Assembly: GCF_949628265.1 (NCBI RefSeq)
Contig: NC_088787.1
Location: 22,682,501 to 22,746,500 of the forward strand
Direction: 5' to 3'
From: Cloeon dipterum
Lineage: Eukaryota > Arthropoda > Insecta > Ephemeroptera > Baetidae
DNA length: 64,000 nucleotides
Shown here: in pieces, positions 51,634-64,000 of the stretch
Layout of the letters: the number at the start of each line of letters is the position of its first letter
Numbering within the stretch: the stretch's first letter is position 1
The notes under the pieces: generated by a model
Told to the model about the DNA's origin: nothing
What the model saw: only the letters and a program-made list of their open reading frames with translations
The model's database searches: none
Program-made: the position numbers and the translations under genes

Positions 51634-53004
51634 CTGTCGTACAATCAATTGTAACCATGAAAAGCAAGAAGTTATTTCGAACCAGGAATAGGTAAATACC
51701 CAACAGTTTTTTAAAGTTAAAATCTGTTTTGAGTTGTGTGGCTGCGTTTAAGTTTGAACACCGACAAAATATGTTGAAATATACTTCAAGATCAATGTCT
51801 CTTCACAGCTCAAAATTCAAAACTAGCATCGTTTTATTTATTTATAATATTGTTCTCTGTTTATAGTACAGATACAACTTCTCAGAAGCTGCTCAAGTTT
51901 TAAGGTCATGCGATTCGGGTGCGCAGCAAAGATTGCACTTTTTGCCACGCCACCAAATTGCCGGAGCCCTAAAGCTGGTGTAATAATATGTGTCAACTTA
52001 TTGTTAGGCGCATTTTCATCATCATCACAACAAGTCTCTCATCTAAATCAACAAACAGGATAATAATTTGGATCTGCGATTTGGTATTATTTGTCATTTT
52101 AGCCCCGCTTTGGTTATCGAGACGCTACGTGGGAGTATCGGGAGTATGTTTATATTTTTGTGGCAGAGGGTCTTGCTAATCCAACTCTTCGTATTAATTT
52201 ACCCTCACTCTGTGAACATAAGACGTCATCGCTTTCTCAGAGAAGAGAGAAAAATTGAAAACTAAAAAACAAGGTGGAGAGCATGCTTACTCCCAAGATG
52301 ATAAGGTGTGTCATGCAGCAACAAAATGAAAGTCTGGCTGGCTGATGAAGGCACATTTATATTAAATTGCGGGTTCAATATATACGGAACTCAGATAATC
52401 AAAACTGTAAAATACACATCTCAACAGGGTGTAAAATGCATGCAACAAATAATTAGGAGTCTTTCTGGATCAGAACAAAATATACCAACTTGGTCAAAAC
52501 TATTTAAGAAAATGGTAACACAACAGGTATAACAACCACTGGGGATTTTCATCTAAAAGTGGCAAGCAGTTTGATTGTTAAAGCTCAATAGGCGTGATTT
52601 GATTTCCCGTTTCAAACGACCAGTTATTACAAAGTTCACACATCTACGACTTACCGAGAAATGTGCTATTTTTGTCTACTAAGTTTAGTGTGGTTTTGGA
52701 CTAACAAATCCTAGAGGACACAACACAGAAAACAGTTTTGAATGAGACATGATTTGACTCTTGTATGTTTCAATTCATTGCATGCCTATAGAACAACAGT
52801 GTGGCGGTGACAAAAAAGTCTAGTATTTTTTTCATTTTTGGATTAAGTACAATAGGCAAGCTCATTGGTCTGACTAACTGTACAGTTTGTACGTTTTAAA
52901 TAGTGTTCATCATATAATATCAGTACTCTTAATACAGTAAAATGGTGTTGGAATGTGGCTCGACAATGGCAATGAATCTCCACGTTTTGATTTCTATCGA
53001 CTAC

Positions 53005-56000
53005 TCACATGTGCTCAGGATGCTGGCGAATGCAGTCAACCATTTGCTCAGGAGGAAGCTCTCCAACGCAGATTTTGTGAATGGCAGTGAAGAGGGGGAA
53101 CCTAAGAGGAAAATTATAATAATATCTTTCTCACGCAATAATAGTAAAAAATCTGAAGCCTTAATTATAACAAGTTTTCAGGTTGAACTGGAAAACTTAA
53201 AAAGGGTAAGATTAATTAAGTTTTTAATGAACAAACAAATTAAAGAAACACCATTACTAACATTTAAATCCAAAATATCAGAATAAAATACAATTTAAAA
53301 AGTTCCTAAGAGTGATTCAAATATTTATAAAATTTGTATAATTGTAATGAACAGGGAACGCCAATCTTGCAATGCGCAAAAATGCATCACTGTTTTTTTG
53401 CGCAAGAAACCAGCTGGAAAAAACTATAATGTTTGGGGTTTTCCGCATTTTTCCGAGTTTAATCCCAAAAAGTCATATTTCATCGCGCCAAAAGTCAGAA
53501 ATTTTGGAAAATTACGATGCGAGTTAAAATTTTGGGTCTCTTGATAAAACTAGTGGCTTTTATACTGATATTGTGAAATCTAGATATTTTTTGGTCATCA
53601 ATCAAGAGAATTTTTTATCTTCCATGAAATTGCATGTGTTTCGGAAAAAATGCGCAAAATTGAAAAAAAAACGCAAAAGTTTTAGCAATGCAGTGGGTTT
53701 TTGCGAACCCTGGTAATGAATAAGAACAACAAACCTGTCCTCCATTCCCTTTGATTTAAGCATGTAGTTGACCTCCTCGGCAGTGAAAGGGCCTTGCAGT
53801 TTCTGGCCATTCAGCATTTCGTCCTCCAACTCTTTGATTGTCTAACAGGAAGAAAATGTATCAAGCCGTGAAAAAATATTGCTTTTAAGTGAGAACACAC
53901 ACCTTTTTTGTGCGAACAAATGCTTCGGAGACCTTCCTATTTCTGCCACCATAGCAGGTGGTGATCAAGTCAGCAACACCGCAGCTCTCGAAGAAGGTGG
54001 ACAGTTTTGAACCAGGGTAGAAGACCTCAGCAAACTTGATCATTTCCATCAGACCGAGCCGGATAACTGCTGCCTTGGTGTTATCTCCCAAGCCCAGGCC
54101 GTCGACAAAGCCAGCGCCGCACGCCACAATATTCTAAAAACAAAAAATTTGTTGCAAAAATAATTCATATCCTTTTTAAAAATTCAAATCTTAATTTCAT
54201 AAAAAATAATTCAATGATATTTAGATTTGGGTATAATGTTTTCCAATTTTCTAAAAGATAGCTTATAACCAATAGAGCAATGACTCACAAAGCAAATAAA
54301 AATAATTTAAACTAATGATATTTACATTAGAAAACATATTTCAGGGCTGCGAAATTTAAGAAAAATTCTCCCAGATCTTTGGAACGCTCATGACTAGCGG
54401 ATAAACACAATTTTTCCAAAGATTCAATTCTGGCTTTTATGATTTTAAATTTAATATATTTATTACCATGTTAAATTGATGTTAAAATTCGAATTTTACA
54501 TTTTACCCTCAAGGGAATTTCCCCATAAATTTTCTAGCAGCACAATCTTGGAAAACATTTCATTTGATCCATCTTTAGATTTAATTTTTCCTATCAATAT
54601 CTTAAAAAATAATTATTTATATTGCAAAATTAATCCTATTAGATTTTTAAGCAAATAATGCTACTCAAGAGTAAATCCTTTTAATGTATTACATAGTATA
54701 ATTAGGTCACATCTGGTTGTTTTGCTGCTTCTTCCCACGATTCAACAACCTTAGTGTGCAGAAATAGTTTGCAAAACTAAATACTATGATCGTTGGCGCT
54801 GCATTGCGAGGAAATGCAATAGCAGCTGCAATTCATATATGAATAGCGTAATTATAGATGCATCATGTAAGCGTGCAATTACATAGTAGCTCAAGGCCAC
54901 TTGAAGGACAAATAAATATAATACATCGATTGCAAGAGAGCCTCGCGTTGTTTGATAAATCCAACAGAAGCCCACTGTCAACTTTCACTCGCACGTCAGG
55001 CGAAAAGTAAACTGACGTTAATTTGCATACCTTGAGGGCACCGCACACCTCCACCGTGTCTACGTCGTCCACGACCACAACTCGGAAGTATTCAGTCTGG
55101 ATGATGTCCCTGAACAAATTTCCAATAGTCTTGTCCTTGCAACCTGAACAGAAATCACCACAAGTTAAAAATGGAGGAACAAAAGCCGAAAAACTGACCA
55201 ATTGTGGTTTCGCAGAACATCTCGTTGGCGACTTCGGGGGCGAGGTTGGCGCCCATGAGCACGCTCACCGGGATCTTGAGTTCGGTTTGGATAATGTGCG
55301 AAATAAGCTCAATGCCGCCACCTTCGGCTCTGTCGAAGCCCTGCAAACGCGCTTTTATTTGCCCAGTTCTGCTAAACACAATTTGCGAGCGTTATACCTT
55401 GATTAAGGACAGACCGACGGCCGTGGACTTGATTTTGCCCAGCATGCTTTTGCACAGACCGCGGATGAACTGGTGAGGCACGACGAAAATAAGGACGTCA
55501 GCATCCTTGGCTGCATCGACAATGTCGGGAACGGCCAACTGTAGAAGAAAAATGGTGCAGGGATTTTTATGGGTTTCTTGATAATAAATAATATTAAAAA
55601 TTAAAGAGGAAAAACATTTAAGGAGGAATTTAATCAGTAAAATTTATTTTAAAATGACTGATATAGATGAACAAAGTAAAAGGTTAAAAGATTACAAAAT
55701 TATGATAAGAAAAACATTATCCCACGCTATTGTACTGTATAAAAGCTGTTTGTTTTGGAGGTTGAGTACTGGCAAATGGATGTTCAGTACGAGAGTGTGT
55801 ATTTTTCTTTTAGCCTTCCATTCCTAGTTTGTTTGTCTCTGAGACTAGCTATCGTAAAATAAATTATACTCTTGAAAAATAAAATAGTAAAATTTCGAAT
55901 AATTTAATTAGTGTCGCAAACATAAAAATAAATTGAAAACTGGTTTGAATTAACCGAGTTATCGAGGTTGATCACATGATTTTAAAATGGTTACAACAGC

Positions 56001-57977
56001 AGAGTTGCAATTTAGATTAATGTGTTGCAGCATTGATGAGAAGTCCGATTTTCGTGCCATCGAGCGGCTATCGCCCTTGAACGGAGCATCGGACTCAGAT
56101 CATCTCTCCTTTTGTGCTAGTGTACCGTGCACGCGGTCCCCAAGGTCAGAGTTCTCCGCCGTTATCGCATTTGCCATACTTTGTATAATCGCTCTTTACG
56201 ACTAAGCGAGGAAACGCACCACATTGGCAGGCAGCTTGTGGTTGGGCAGGTACTTGACGTTCTCATGCGTTTCGTTGATGATCTCGGTCAGCTTCTTGCC
56301 GTCGATCATCTCCTCATGAACGTGCATGGTCACTCGGTTGTCCAAGTAGTCGTATTTCTGCACATTGTTGCCCACAATTTTGGCGATCGCAGATCCCCTG
56401 AAATCCAAATCAGAAGATGCGGAAATTATGAGAAAATTGTGAAGAAAATAAATACAGATCGGGATCAACTCATTGTCAGGGAAAAAACGTTCAAGACAAT
56501 TTATTTAAGAAAAGACGAGAAATAAAAATAGTGTGTTCTCGACAGATCATTTTTTAAAATTTTGTTTTAAGTTTGAAGAACTTCAGATTTTTAATATTGA
56601 TAGGAGATTGCAAAAATCAAGTGAGAAATATTATTTGGAGATTCAAGATATCGCCCTTGATAAAAAATTAAACCGCTGTGGAGCCACAAGAAAAATATTT
56701 TAAAAACCAAATAATTTTTAATTTCTATTCACACTAGTACTGACATCCACACTCGACTTTTTTATCAAACAAAAGAATTGTTGTGACCATGAAGATAAAA
56801 AGTAAAAATAACAAGGAATTTGTTTCATCACATCGAGCTTTTTTTACAATTTCCGCTGTCTGTCATCAAATTTTAAATTGTAGATAATAAAATTACTGCA
56901 GCTGAGAAAATAAGAATTTTCATGGGGTTATTGAGGTTTCAGAAAAAAATTGGAAATCGTTTCAAACGAATTTAATGGCCGTAGCAACCTAGTTTATTTC
57001 ATGGAAGAGCCAGATAAAATCGAAAGGAGCCGTTTAGAAATTGAAAACTTGACAAGTCACACGAAAAGTTGTCTGTCTATCATAATGAGCAGCAACTTTC
57101 CCTTCGCAAAAAAACGGCCTGTTATCTTGGACCGCCGTAAATGAATAATGATAATTTCTAATTACGATGTGCCGCATAATAGAACTTAATTGACAAGAGT
57201 CTCGTCACGGCGCTTACTCAGCGAAATTCATAGAAAGTTTTTACGATGTTCTGTGGTTCCATTGATTGCTGTATTTGCATTTTTAAATCAGTTTAGGGTT
57301 TAGGCAATGGGAATGCTTTCACTTGCAAAACGCACAGAGGCTGGGGGCTAGAACAACTACTGCTGTTCGATAATGATTGTGCAGCGGCACAGATGCAGCG
57401 AGGGTCGCATAACTTGGGTGCACTCTCGTGGCGTGACCTATTTGAAACGCGCAACCTCTGCATGCCAACAAATCGAGTTGACCGACAACGTGGGCAATTA
57501 ATTCAATCAATGAACGAATATTTTGAATATCAAAATAATTTTAATATATTATGACTGACATTATTTACAGCAAACGTCAGTTAAAAATACATAGATTTAC
57601 TTTCTTCCAGGCATTGCTATGATTTAGGGGTGTATCAGTGACAATAATAATGATGAACTGGTGAATGGTGCTTGAGAAATGAGCATCTTATACCCAATTT
57701 TATTTATATTTTATGAATCAAATTATAAATAATATTGCAGCCTGTGGACTGGGCCCGCGTCCTCATTCCCGATTATGATGCGGAATCGGCTATAAAAACA
57801 GGCGCGGCTAAAAGACCGAAATAGCAGAAGAGCGGAGTCGTCCGCAAAGTCCTTCGACAATGTCAAAAGTGCGCCTTGGACGCCGACCGGACAGGCGGCG
57901 TCGACATTTCTGCCGACGAAACTAGACACTCACCAGTTCCCGGAGCCGACGATGCATACTTTCTTGGTTTCCGACAT
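53005..57977 (-). CDS. Gpdh1: Glycerol-3-phosphate dehydrogenase [NAD+], cytoplasmic
   Basis: Interconverts dihydroxyacetone phosphate and glycerol-3-phosphate with NADH in the cytosol. It supplies lipid synthesis and the glycerol-phosphate shuttle that powers insect flight muscle. Eight exons: 57977-57934, 56397-56220, 55538-55398, 55340-55199, 55143-55031, 54133-53903, 53841-53735, 53101-53005; 1053 nt, 350 residues, the normal family length, phases consistent. The Rossmann motif is [18 protein letters not shown] at 8-25. Conserved blocks: [16 protein letters not shown] with the catalytic-site Lys near 121, [18 protein letters not shown] (Lys near 206), [18 protein letters not shown] and [10 protein letters not shown]. 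It ends HPEHM like vertebrate GPD1. The stop codon overlaps a good splice donor, so longer isoforms are possible. A 361-bp MITE sits in the last intron, ending 14 bp from the exon-7 donor. Confidence 0.97.
53344..53351. repeat. Left target-site duplication of the MITE
   Basis: GTAATGAA immediately before the element; identical copy at 53713-53720. Confidence 0.85.
53352..53712. mobile_element. hAT-type MITE, 361 bp, in the last Gpdh1 intron
   Basis: Ends are CAGGGAACGC (left) and, on the other strand, CAGGGTTCGC (right), flanked by a perfect 8-bp duplication GTAATGAA. The 8-bp duplication and CAGGG ends are typical of the hAT superfamily. Subterminal GCGCAAAA-like words recur in inverted orientation. 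No coding capacity. The intact duplication suggests a fairly recent insertion. Confidence 0.85.
53713..53720. repeat. Right target-site duplication of the MITE
   Basis: GTAATGAA, identical to 53344-53351, ending 12 bases before the exon-7 splice donor dinucleotide. Confidence 0.85.
54134..55030 (-). other. Gpdh1 intron 5
   Basis: AT-rich phase-2 intron, GTATGC to TTTTTAG. No feature recognised. Confidence 0.5.
55539..56219 (-). other. Gpdh1 intron 2
   Basis: Phase-0 intron beginning GTGCGT and ending TTCTACAG. The junction gives NVLAVPD where GPD1 of vertebrates has NVVAVPD. No other feature. Confidence 0.5.
56398..57933 (-). other. Gpdh1 intron 1
   Basis: Phase-2 intron splitting the Trp codon of GSGNW, GTGAGT to TTTCAG. 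AT-rich with a GC-richer patch at 57310-57500. No exon recognised. Confidence 0.5.
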
Positions 57978-60900
57978 GCTTGCGATGCGTGCTAGCTGAT
58001 TGAAGCGAAGAAAGACACTGACTCGATCTCGATGACAATTTTCATGCCATAACCCTTGCACTTTGCTCCCAGTAGAAACACCACAAATACCACGCCCCTC
58101 TGTAGCAACCAATGCGCGCGCAGACGTGGCGCGAAAAGTGCACCTCAAGCTCAAGCTTACTTGCACTTGCATTGAAATTGGGATATCAGGGATAGGACCT
58201 CCGGATTTCTCTCTGGGGTTTTCGTTATTTTCACGTTGAACTTTTATTTGGATAAAAATACTTTGACTGCGTCAAGCTTGTTTCAGCTGAGCCAGCGTCC
58301 GGAAAAGATTTTTAATATTAGCGGTGGTGTATAATTTATTTAGGAATTTTTCTTTTTCCTCACTTAAAATGCAGAATGAGCCATTTCTTGCACTTTCGTT
58401 TTAAATGTGGATGTTGCAAACTTATTTGAGAGGTAAGCAGGTCAGCGGTGCAGTTTTCTGAGCGTTTACTCTCAAAAGTCCCAACTGCGCAAAAGCATTG
58501 CGCTTCCGCGGCCTTGTAAACACGCGCTGAGTAGCAAAAATCAATACGCTTAGTGCTGCATGTAAATTGCACCGTTTACCGTTTGGTTTGTAGAGCAAGC
58601 ATAGCAAATATTGGTTGAAAAAGCCATTTCAGCGAGATAAGTTGTCAAGTCAGAAAGAAACCTTTTCAGAACACTCTAATGTCAAAAAATGTTGAAACTC
58701 ATCCTCTTATGATGAGAACAGCTGAGTTGACCACCGCGCACCTTATGCAGATACAGATAGGTGATCAAAGAATGTTTCTGCGTGTCACACTGGTATACCT
58801 CGCTTGAAATGTTTGGCTAGAATAACGTTACAATCAAAAGAACGGCTTCTCAATGAGTTTAAATCTATTCCAAAATAGTTTTGATTGCTCAACACGCGCA
58901 CAATTTCACTTAAAGATAGCGTAGGCTCGGCGCGTGACGCATGAGGGTCTATTTCTGCACCCCAACTGGCTGACTTTCTTACTTAAATAAATAGTGCGAG
59001 AGAAAGGTAACCATATTGGAGTAAAAAACGCAAGTGACTTACAATGATAGAAGCAAAAATATTTTATTGAAAATATTTTTACATTGTTCAAAATTGGTTT
59101 CTCTGGCATTCCTATCTATAGGGATTTATACTATTTTAGAAATGAAAAAACTGACTGATTTATGAGGTGACCTCTTATATTTGAGTTTGTTCATCATGAC
59201 AAAATCTTGTGCTTCTCGAATAATTATCTTACCATTTTGATCTACATAATAGTACGCAATAAATTTATTTAGCAACGGTTTCATATCTTAAATCGCATAC
59301 ATACAAAATAGGTAAAGGAGCCGAGAGGTTTGGTGTAGCTCGAGAGTAGCACTGATTTAAACTTCACAAAAAATTAGCTTACAAATCCATTAAAACAGTA
59401 AATTTATATAGGGAGTAAATTGAATCAAACAATTTACAGCAGCCACCAGATTTCCGGGGTAAACAGTCCTGTGCCTGTTAAAACTAGAGACATTTTCCAT
59501 CCTTTGTTCTGAACTCTCATACTTCCATTAGCGAATAAACGAGACAACTCGTTCAAATAAAATCTCAGGAATACAACACTAAAGCTAGAATCGGGATATA
59601 AATCATATTTCGAGAGAGTTAACAAATAAAAATTACATAAAAATGGACTCCATATATGTAAAACCAACGACAGTGAACTGTCAAATAAATTATAAATTTT
59701 CCAACGCAAAAAGAGAACTCTACCGAATAGATTATTACTGTACAAGGTCCACCAACATTTGCATCACATACTGTGTTTAAGAACCGAGTTTTCACAATAA
59801 ATGGCTCGTCAATCCGCTCTCCGACTAGGGAAATAAATGCAGGTGTTCGAGCAAATCCAAATCCGCGTGTCTTCGGGGCCACTTATCATGAAAACTACAT
59901 CTCAGTGACTGGGCTCGTGCGCGCACTCGATTTTCCTTTGCATACTTTTTAACAAAATAAAAATCTGTGAGAAACACACGAAAAGTGCTTTTGACACGCA
60001 ATATTTCTTGCTTGCTTGCTTTTCGGCCCGCTTTTCGCCGGGCCAATTCGGGCAGTGAGTCAATTAAAGTAGTGTGTTGTACAACAAGCACAAAGAAGAG
60101 CAGAGGCGTCTTCCAACTCTTTCAGCAGCGCGGCGACACTGATCCAATCAAATCATATCTCAAAATAACCTCCATATTACTTCTTGCTGGCTTATACAAT
60201 GACAGAGAATAATTTTCCGTATTTCTTTTTCTCTCCTCCCTACTGTGGCGTGAATCAACTACAAAGCATTTTCCAGCGGCGGCGTCCCCCGTCGAGAGTC
60301 GAAGAGGAACCGCACACTGAGCACTTTACCAATCAACGAAGCAAGCGACTAATTTGTATGAGTTAATGTGAGGATAGAGGCTAATTTTCGAAGGACTTCT
60401 TCGAAGTCAGATAACCGATGAGGAGGTTACGAGACAGACGACCAGTGCGTCGCAGACGGTCTGGAACAAACAGAACAGCACGTTCGTGAGACTCAGCACA
60501 GCAACGCCGCAAAACTGGATTATTGTTTGTTGTTGGAAACCATCAACATGGGTTCATTCATTCCAAAGTGTTCTGTGTACTCGGACAATGTCGGACAGAA
60601 CCAATGCAATGCTCAGTGCAAGTGAATTAAACTCTACATCGATTTTTTAATTGATGGGAGAGCAGTGGCGAAACTTTAAATGAGAATATAGTGCCAGTTT
60701 ATGGAGTATAATGTGATACAAAGTTAAAAATGAAAATTAGAAAAGCATATTCTCGCGAGATCAAACAAACAAGACTACAGCAAACACTAGAATTTTTAGT
60801 TAAAGCGTCTGTATTGATAATACCACCCCCTTAAAAACATTAATTCCAACGTGTTTACCAGACGTTCAATTAGAAATTTATCACAGAAGAATTTTATATT

Positions 60901-63024
60901 ACTTATAAACACATTTAAAACAATACAGACTGAAATTGACTCCATAATCTTAAAACCACAAACATATATATGGTAGCATGTTAATGATTTTTTTATTATT
61001 AATTTAAATAATCAACAAAAAAAGATAAATTGCAAGAAAATTCTGCTTCGGATATGAAAGGGAAATTCCGAGCTCGTCTTTCACGGTCGTTTTGAATTCA
61101 CTGCTAGCTCAGCGTTGAAATAGCCAGCGGCAAAAACGCAATCCACGAGCACTGCATTTGCAGATGTATTTGAGAACGGAAATAGGCCATGCTGCACTCC
61201 AAGTACTGTAGCTGTGTCACCGGCATATGCTTGTGTGAGAGAGAGCGCGATTGGCCCTACGTTACATTATTGTGTCCGAGCAATGGTGAACTGCACCTCC
61301 ACTGTGCACATCAGACACAACGAGTTCATTATTTATTTGTCGGCGCGCTGCGCGTGAGGCAACGTGAGATTTACGCAAGTCTGGCATGTCACACAGTGCA
61401 GCTGAAAACGACACAACCAAATCAACCCGATAAAATTGTACACTGTTTTGCAATGAGGGTGAATGACAACAAAATAAAAGAGAAGGACGAAAATCAGACA
61501 GAACAGGAAAGCAAGAACCTTGACCAGCCAATTCTAGTGATCCGTTCTTGTCGATAAATGAGAGAAATGAAAGAGACAGAGCGACAGGGTGTGTGTGTGC
61601 GTCTTTTGAGATTTTTTTAGAGAATTTTATCATTTGCCCCCCTACACGGGCATGCGGTTATTGCATTCATGCACCTCTAGGATCCCGCACGGCCGGCAAG
61701 CACTCAGGACAAGTAATTAGCCACATTGAAAACACGGCATGTTTATCTTATTGGTACTTTTCATTCTTTTTTGTGATCAATACCATAAAATAGTGAGGAA
61801 TATATAGAAGAGAGAGGGCTACCTACGAGTGTTCATCGCACTACGAGCTTGCTGCCCCCACGCGTGTCAGGCGGACTGCAAACACAGAGATACATTCAGA
61901 ACAAATGTCTTCCAAGTGGCCCTCGCTCCCTAGCTAATTTATTTCAATTGCAGCTCAAACCCGCAGTGCAGCCGCGATTTTTCGATTGGTCTCCAGCCAA
62001 AACAAGCACGCGCGTGCAACGCTAATTACCAATTAACGCTGATTTTTAGTAATGAGGCTGCACTGCGAGTGACTGGCATATCTAGTGAGATGAGCAAGTA
62101 AGCCACTTTAACTTTTTCAGTACCCACAACCCCCGGATTTATTTGTAATTGAGATGGTGATTTTAAGAAGCTTTCTCCCGACTAGACTAAAAGCGTGTTC
62201 GAGTGATTTGTTTGTGTACTTTTTTTACTCTCTCAGCGGTAGTACTTACCGAAATCGGTTATGTGCTTGTTACGTTAAGCTGGACATTGAAAAATGTTGC
62301 AGCGTTTGTTTATTACAAAATAGTTCAGTGGTTGTTTGTACTTAAAATGGCTTACTTTGATCGATTAGCCCACAAAAGCAAAATACACCATGCTTGGTTA
62401 TTACGATTTCGGTCATATTAAAGTTTCACACACTGGCGGTTAATGTAAAAAATATGTTGCAAAAACTAAAAATGCGGCACAAACAATGCTGGTTAATAAC
62501 CTGAAAAGGTGGACTGATAATAATTAGTGTAGCGGATAAGTGGATTATCAATCACCAAAATGCTGCGTTTGTGTTATCATTATTTACACAAAATTAGACA
62601 AGTAACTACTGCGCGGGGTGAGCTTGAAACCACTCGCTTTTCAGCTAGCTCGAGTCTAGAGTTGTTTAATATGCACGAAGCCAAAAAAACAGAGGGCGAT
62701 AAAAAATCCCCTGCGGTATGAAAAATCGCAAAAATGCCTTTGGGAGGGTGTGATGAGCTTGATCAGTACGGAAGGTGGCACACTAGATACTGAGATGAGA
62801 TCGAAAGAACGAAAGTGAGAAAAAACAAAATAGTAGGAGGGCAAAAAATAAACGACGGATTCCGAAGGGCGTACTCGTGATGAAATTACCTGCTGATTTA
62901 ATTGGACAAATACAGGTGACAAAATGAGGGGGAAGTGTGTGTGAGAGAGATATAGACAAATGTAGAGAGAGAGAGAGACTAAAATTAGCGAAGAGAGAGA
63001 TTGTGAGATCAGCGGCCTGTCAAT
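57978..63024. other. Gpdh1 upstream region and unassigned sequence
   Basis: The Gpdh1 5' UTR/promoter lies at the left end. The rest is AT-rich with simple runs: (CTTG)n near 60008-60020, GT near 61590, and interrupted GA at 62942-63000. Open frames up to 122 codons (61189-61557) show no family signal. The right end is probably 3' UTR of the minus-strand gene ending at 63025. Confidence 0.35.
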
Positions 63025-63203
63025 TCAATTTGCGGCCGCGGGGGGATCGACGGGAGCGGGTGCGGAAGGGTTAGCAGCTAATTTGGCGGGGATTTCGGAG
63101 ATGGGGGGCAAGGACGGTTGTGAAGCAGCGCCAAGCACGGGTGAAATGGCACCACTACGTTGTGATGCGGCTGGTGTTACTGCCCCACTGCGTGGTGGCA
63201 AAG
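63025..63203 (-). CDS. Candidate terminal exon of an unidentified minus-strand gene
   Basis: After an acceptor TTTGTCATGTAG (ending 63204) a frame entered in phase gives about 58 residues, then TGA. Composition is Ala/Pro/Ser-rich and clearly protein-like. It contains two related units, RSGAVTPAASQ and RSGAISPVLGAASQ, then SLPPISEIPAKLAAN, ending DPPAAAN. It is GC-rich against AT-rich flanks, and codon third positions favour C and A. I do not recognise the protein. It is probably a disordered C-terminal tail; the rest of the gene would lie beyond the right edge. It could instead be non-coding. Confidence 0.45.
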
Positions 63204-64000
63204 CTACATGACAAAATAAGAACAGAGGCTTCAGTTAAAATGGTTCTTTCCGTTTCTTTCGCTTAAATGTCTAACTTTAACGACTACAATTGAAGCGGTA
63301 AATAAAAAGACCGAGTTTCTAATTGGGAATCTGGAACGACCGAAGGTATGCCCTGAATCGAATGCGAGTGTTCCATGCTGGAGGACCTAGCAGACATTCT
63401 TGGTGCGGGAATGTGTTTTTTGTTCGGAGATAAAGAAAGGAAAATAATAACAGACGTCAGGATAAATATAAAAACAAAAGTTAACAGACTGTGATTAGAA
63501 ACCAGGCGTGAGTAAAACAGGATTTGGAAAGGTCAAATAGATTTGGGGGAAGAAACAATAAGAGAACAGCATTCTCGCAGCAAGAAGTCTCGAAAAGTCC
63601 CGAACAGAGTTGGATTAGAGCAGCATTAGTAAAAGCAATAATTGAAACAGAAAAGAGAAGGAAATAAAAATAATATTTATGTAGGAGCTGTAGCAGTGTT
63701 GTTGGTCCAGACCGATTACGTGTTAAGAAGCTGCGCAATTAGAAGAATTCTAACATATTAGGAGCCGGGAGAGGATTTTCAATTTGATTTATATTCAGTG
63801 CTTTTATAATGTAAATCTGCGTACACAAGGCAACGACTTGATAGCTTTTTGCTCTTTTAACGCTATTCGCTTTAAATTATCTGCACATTTTTAATTTTTT
63901 TTAATTCGAAAAGTATGCAATTATTATTCAAACCTCAAAAGATAATCGGACAGTGGGTTGTTCCGATATACTTAGATTACAAATGAGAGACTTTGGCAAA
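63204..64000 (-). other. Probable intron of the unidentified minus-strand gene
   Basis: Mostly AT-rich. A minus-strand open stretch around 63420-63290 reads MSARSSSMEHSHSIQGIPSV, ending LPLQL and stop. It looks protein-like and could be an alternative last exon, but I could not find a convincing acceptor or donor, so it is not called as CDS. Confidence 0.3.

Larger units (their letters stand above)
49750..53004. other. Wnt 3' UTR and Gpdh1 3' region (convergent)
   Basis: The two genes face each other. Plus-strand AATAAA at 50773-50778 and 50995-51000 are possible Wnt ends. Minus-strand AATAAA at 51838-51833 could end a short Gpdh1 transcript, and 51430-51425 a longer one. A candidate alternative Gpdh1 exon is at 51612-51633. 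No other gene was recognised. Confidence 0.4.

Noticed and set aside
51580-51660. Frame reading WLNAIFDVYPAAEEF before a stop
   Set aside because: Same bases as the candidate Gpdh1 3' exon in another frame; the phase does not match the available donor and I recognise no protein.
61189-61557. 122-codon plus-strand open frame
   Set aside because: No recognisable domain, irregular composition, no splice or start context; overlaps an equally long minus-strand frame. Probably chance.
1-64000. Operons, CRISPR arrays, phage or bacterial defence systems
   Set aside because: All genes are spliced eukaryotic genes on a nuclear-type background; no direct-repeat arrays with spacers were seen.

Overview
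This is a eukaryotic nuclear window from an arthropod, most probably an insect. It holds spliced genes with GT-AG introns, AT-rich intergenic DNA, microsatellites and non-autonomous DNA transposons. I cannot place the order from sequence alone. I reconstructed seven protein-coding genes exon by exon with reading phase carried across each junction; six are complete and one runs off the left edge. An unidentified terminal exon lies near the right edge.

Layout: (1) 54-1396, minus, muscle-type tropomyosin without its last exon. (2) 7373-12251, minus, Dcp2, the Nudix mRNA-decapping enzyme; its first intron carries a 1.56-kb terminal-inverted-repeat element with a second foldback nested inside. (3) 13158-14460, minus, the ER SNARE Use1. 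(4) 16077-20851, plus, PHF12/Pf1, a two-PHD chromatin co-repressor, divergent from Use1. (5) 21476-22308, minus, NDUFA4, tail-to-tail with PHF12. (6) 28941-49749, plus, a Wnt ligand with a 13.6-kb first intron; it looks most like Wnt16, and WntA is the main alternative. (7) 53005-57977, minus, cytosolic NAD-dependent glycerol-3-phosphate dehydrogenase (Gpdh1), with a 361-bp hAT-type MITE in its last intron. (8) 63025-63203, minus, a candidate C-terminal exon of an unidentified Ala/Pro/Ser-rich protein whose body would lie beyond the right edge.

The genes are housekeeping and developmental neighbours, not a pathway cluster: contraction, mRNA decay, ER-Golgi fusion, chromatin repression, respiratory-chain assembly, signalling, and the glycerol-phosphate shuttle. 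No bacterial-style operon, CRISPR array, rRNA or convincing tRNA was seen. The most interesting non-genic signals are: the Dcp2 intron element, which carries at least ten GAAnnTTC palindromes (heat-shock-element-like) and an inverted pair of CTCF-like motifs; a decayed hammerhead-ribozyme-like three-way junction in Wnt intron 1; a Gpdh stop codon embedded in a good splice donor, with a downstream candidate exon that would give a peroxisomal-type C-terminus; and the precisely bounded hAT MITE.
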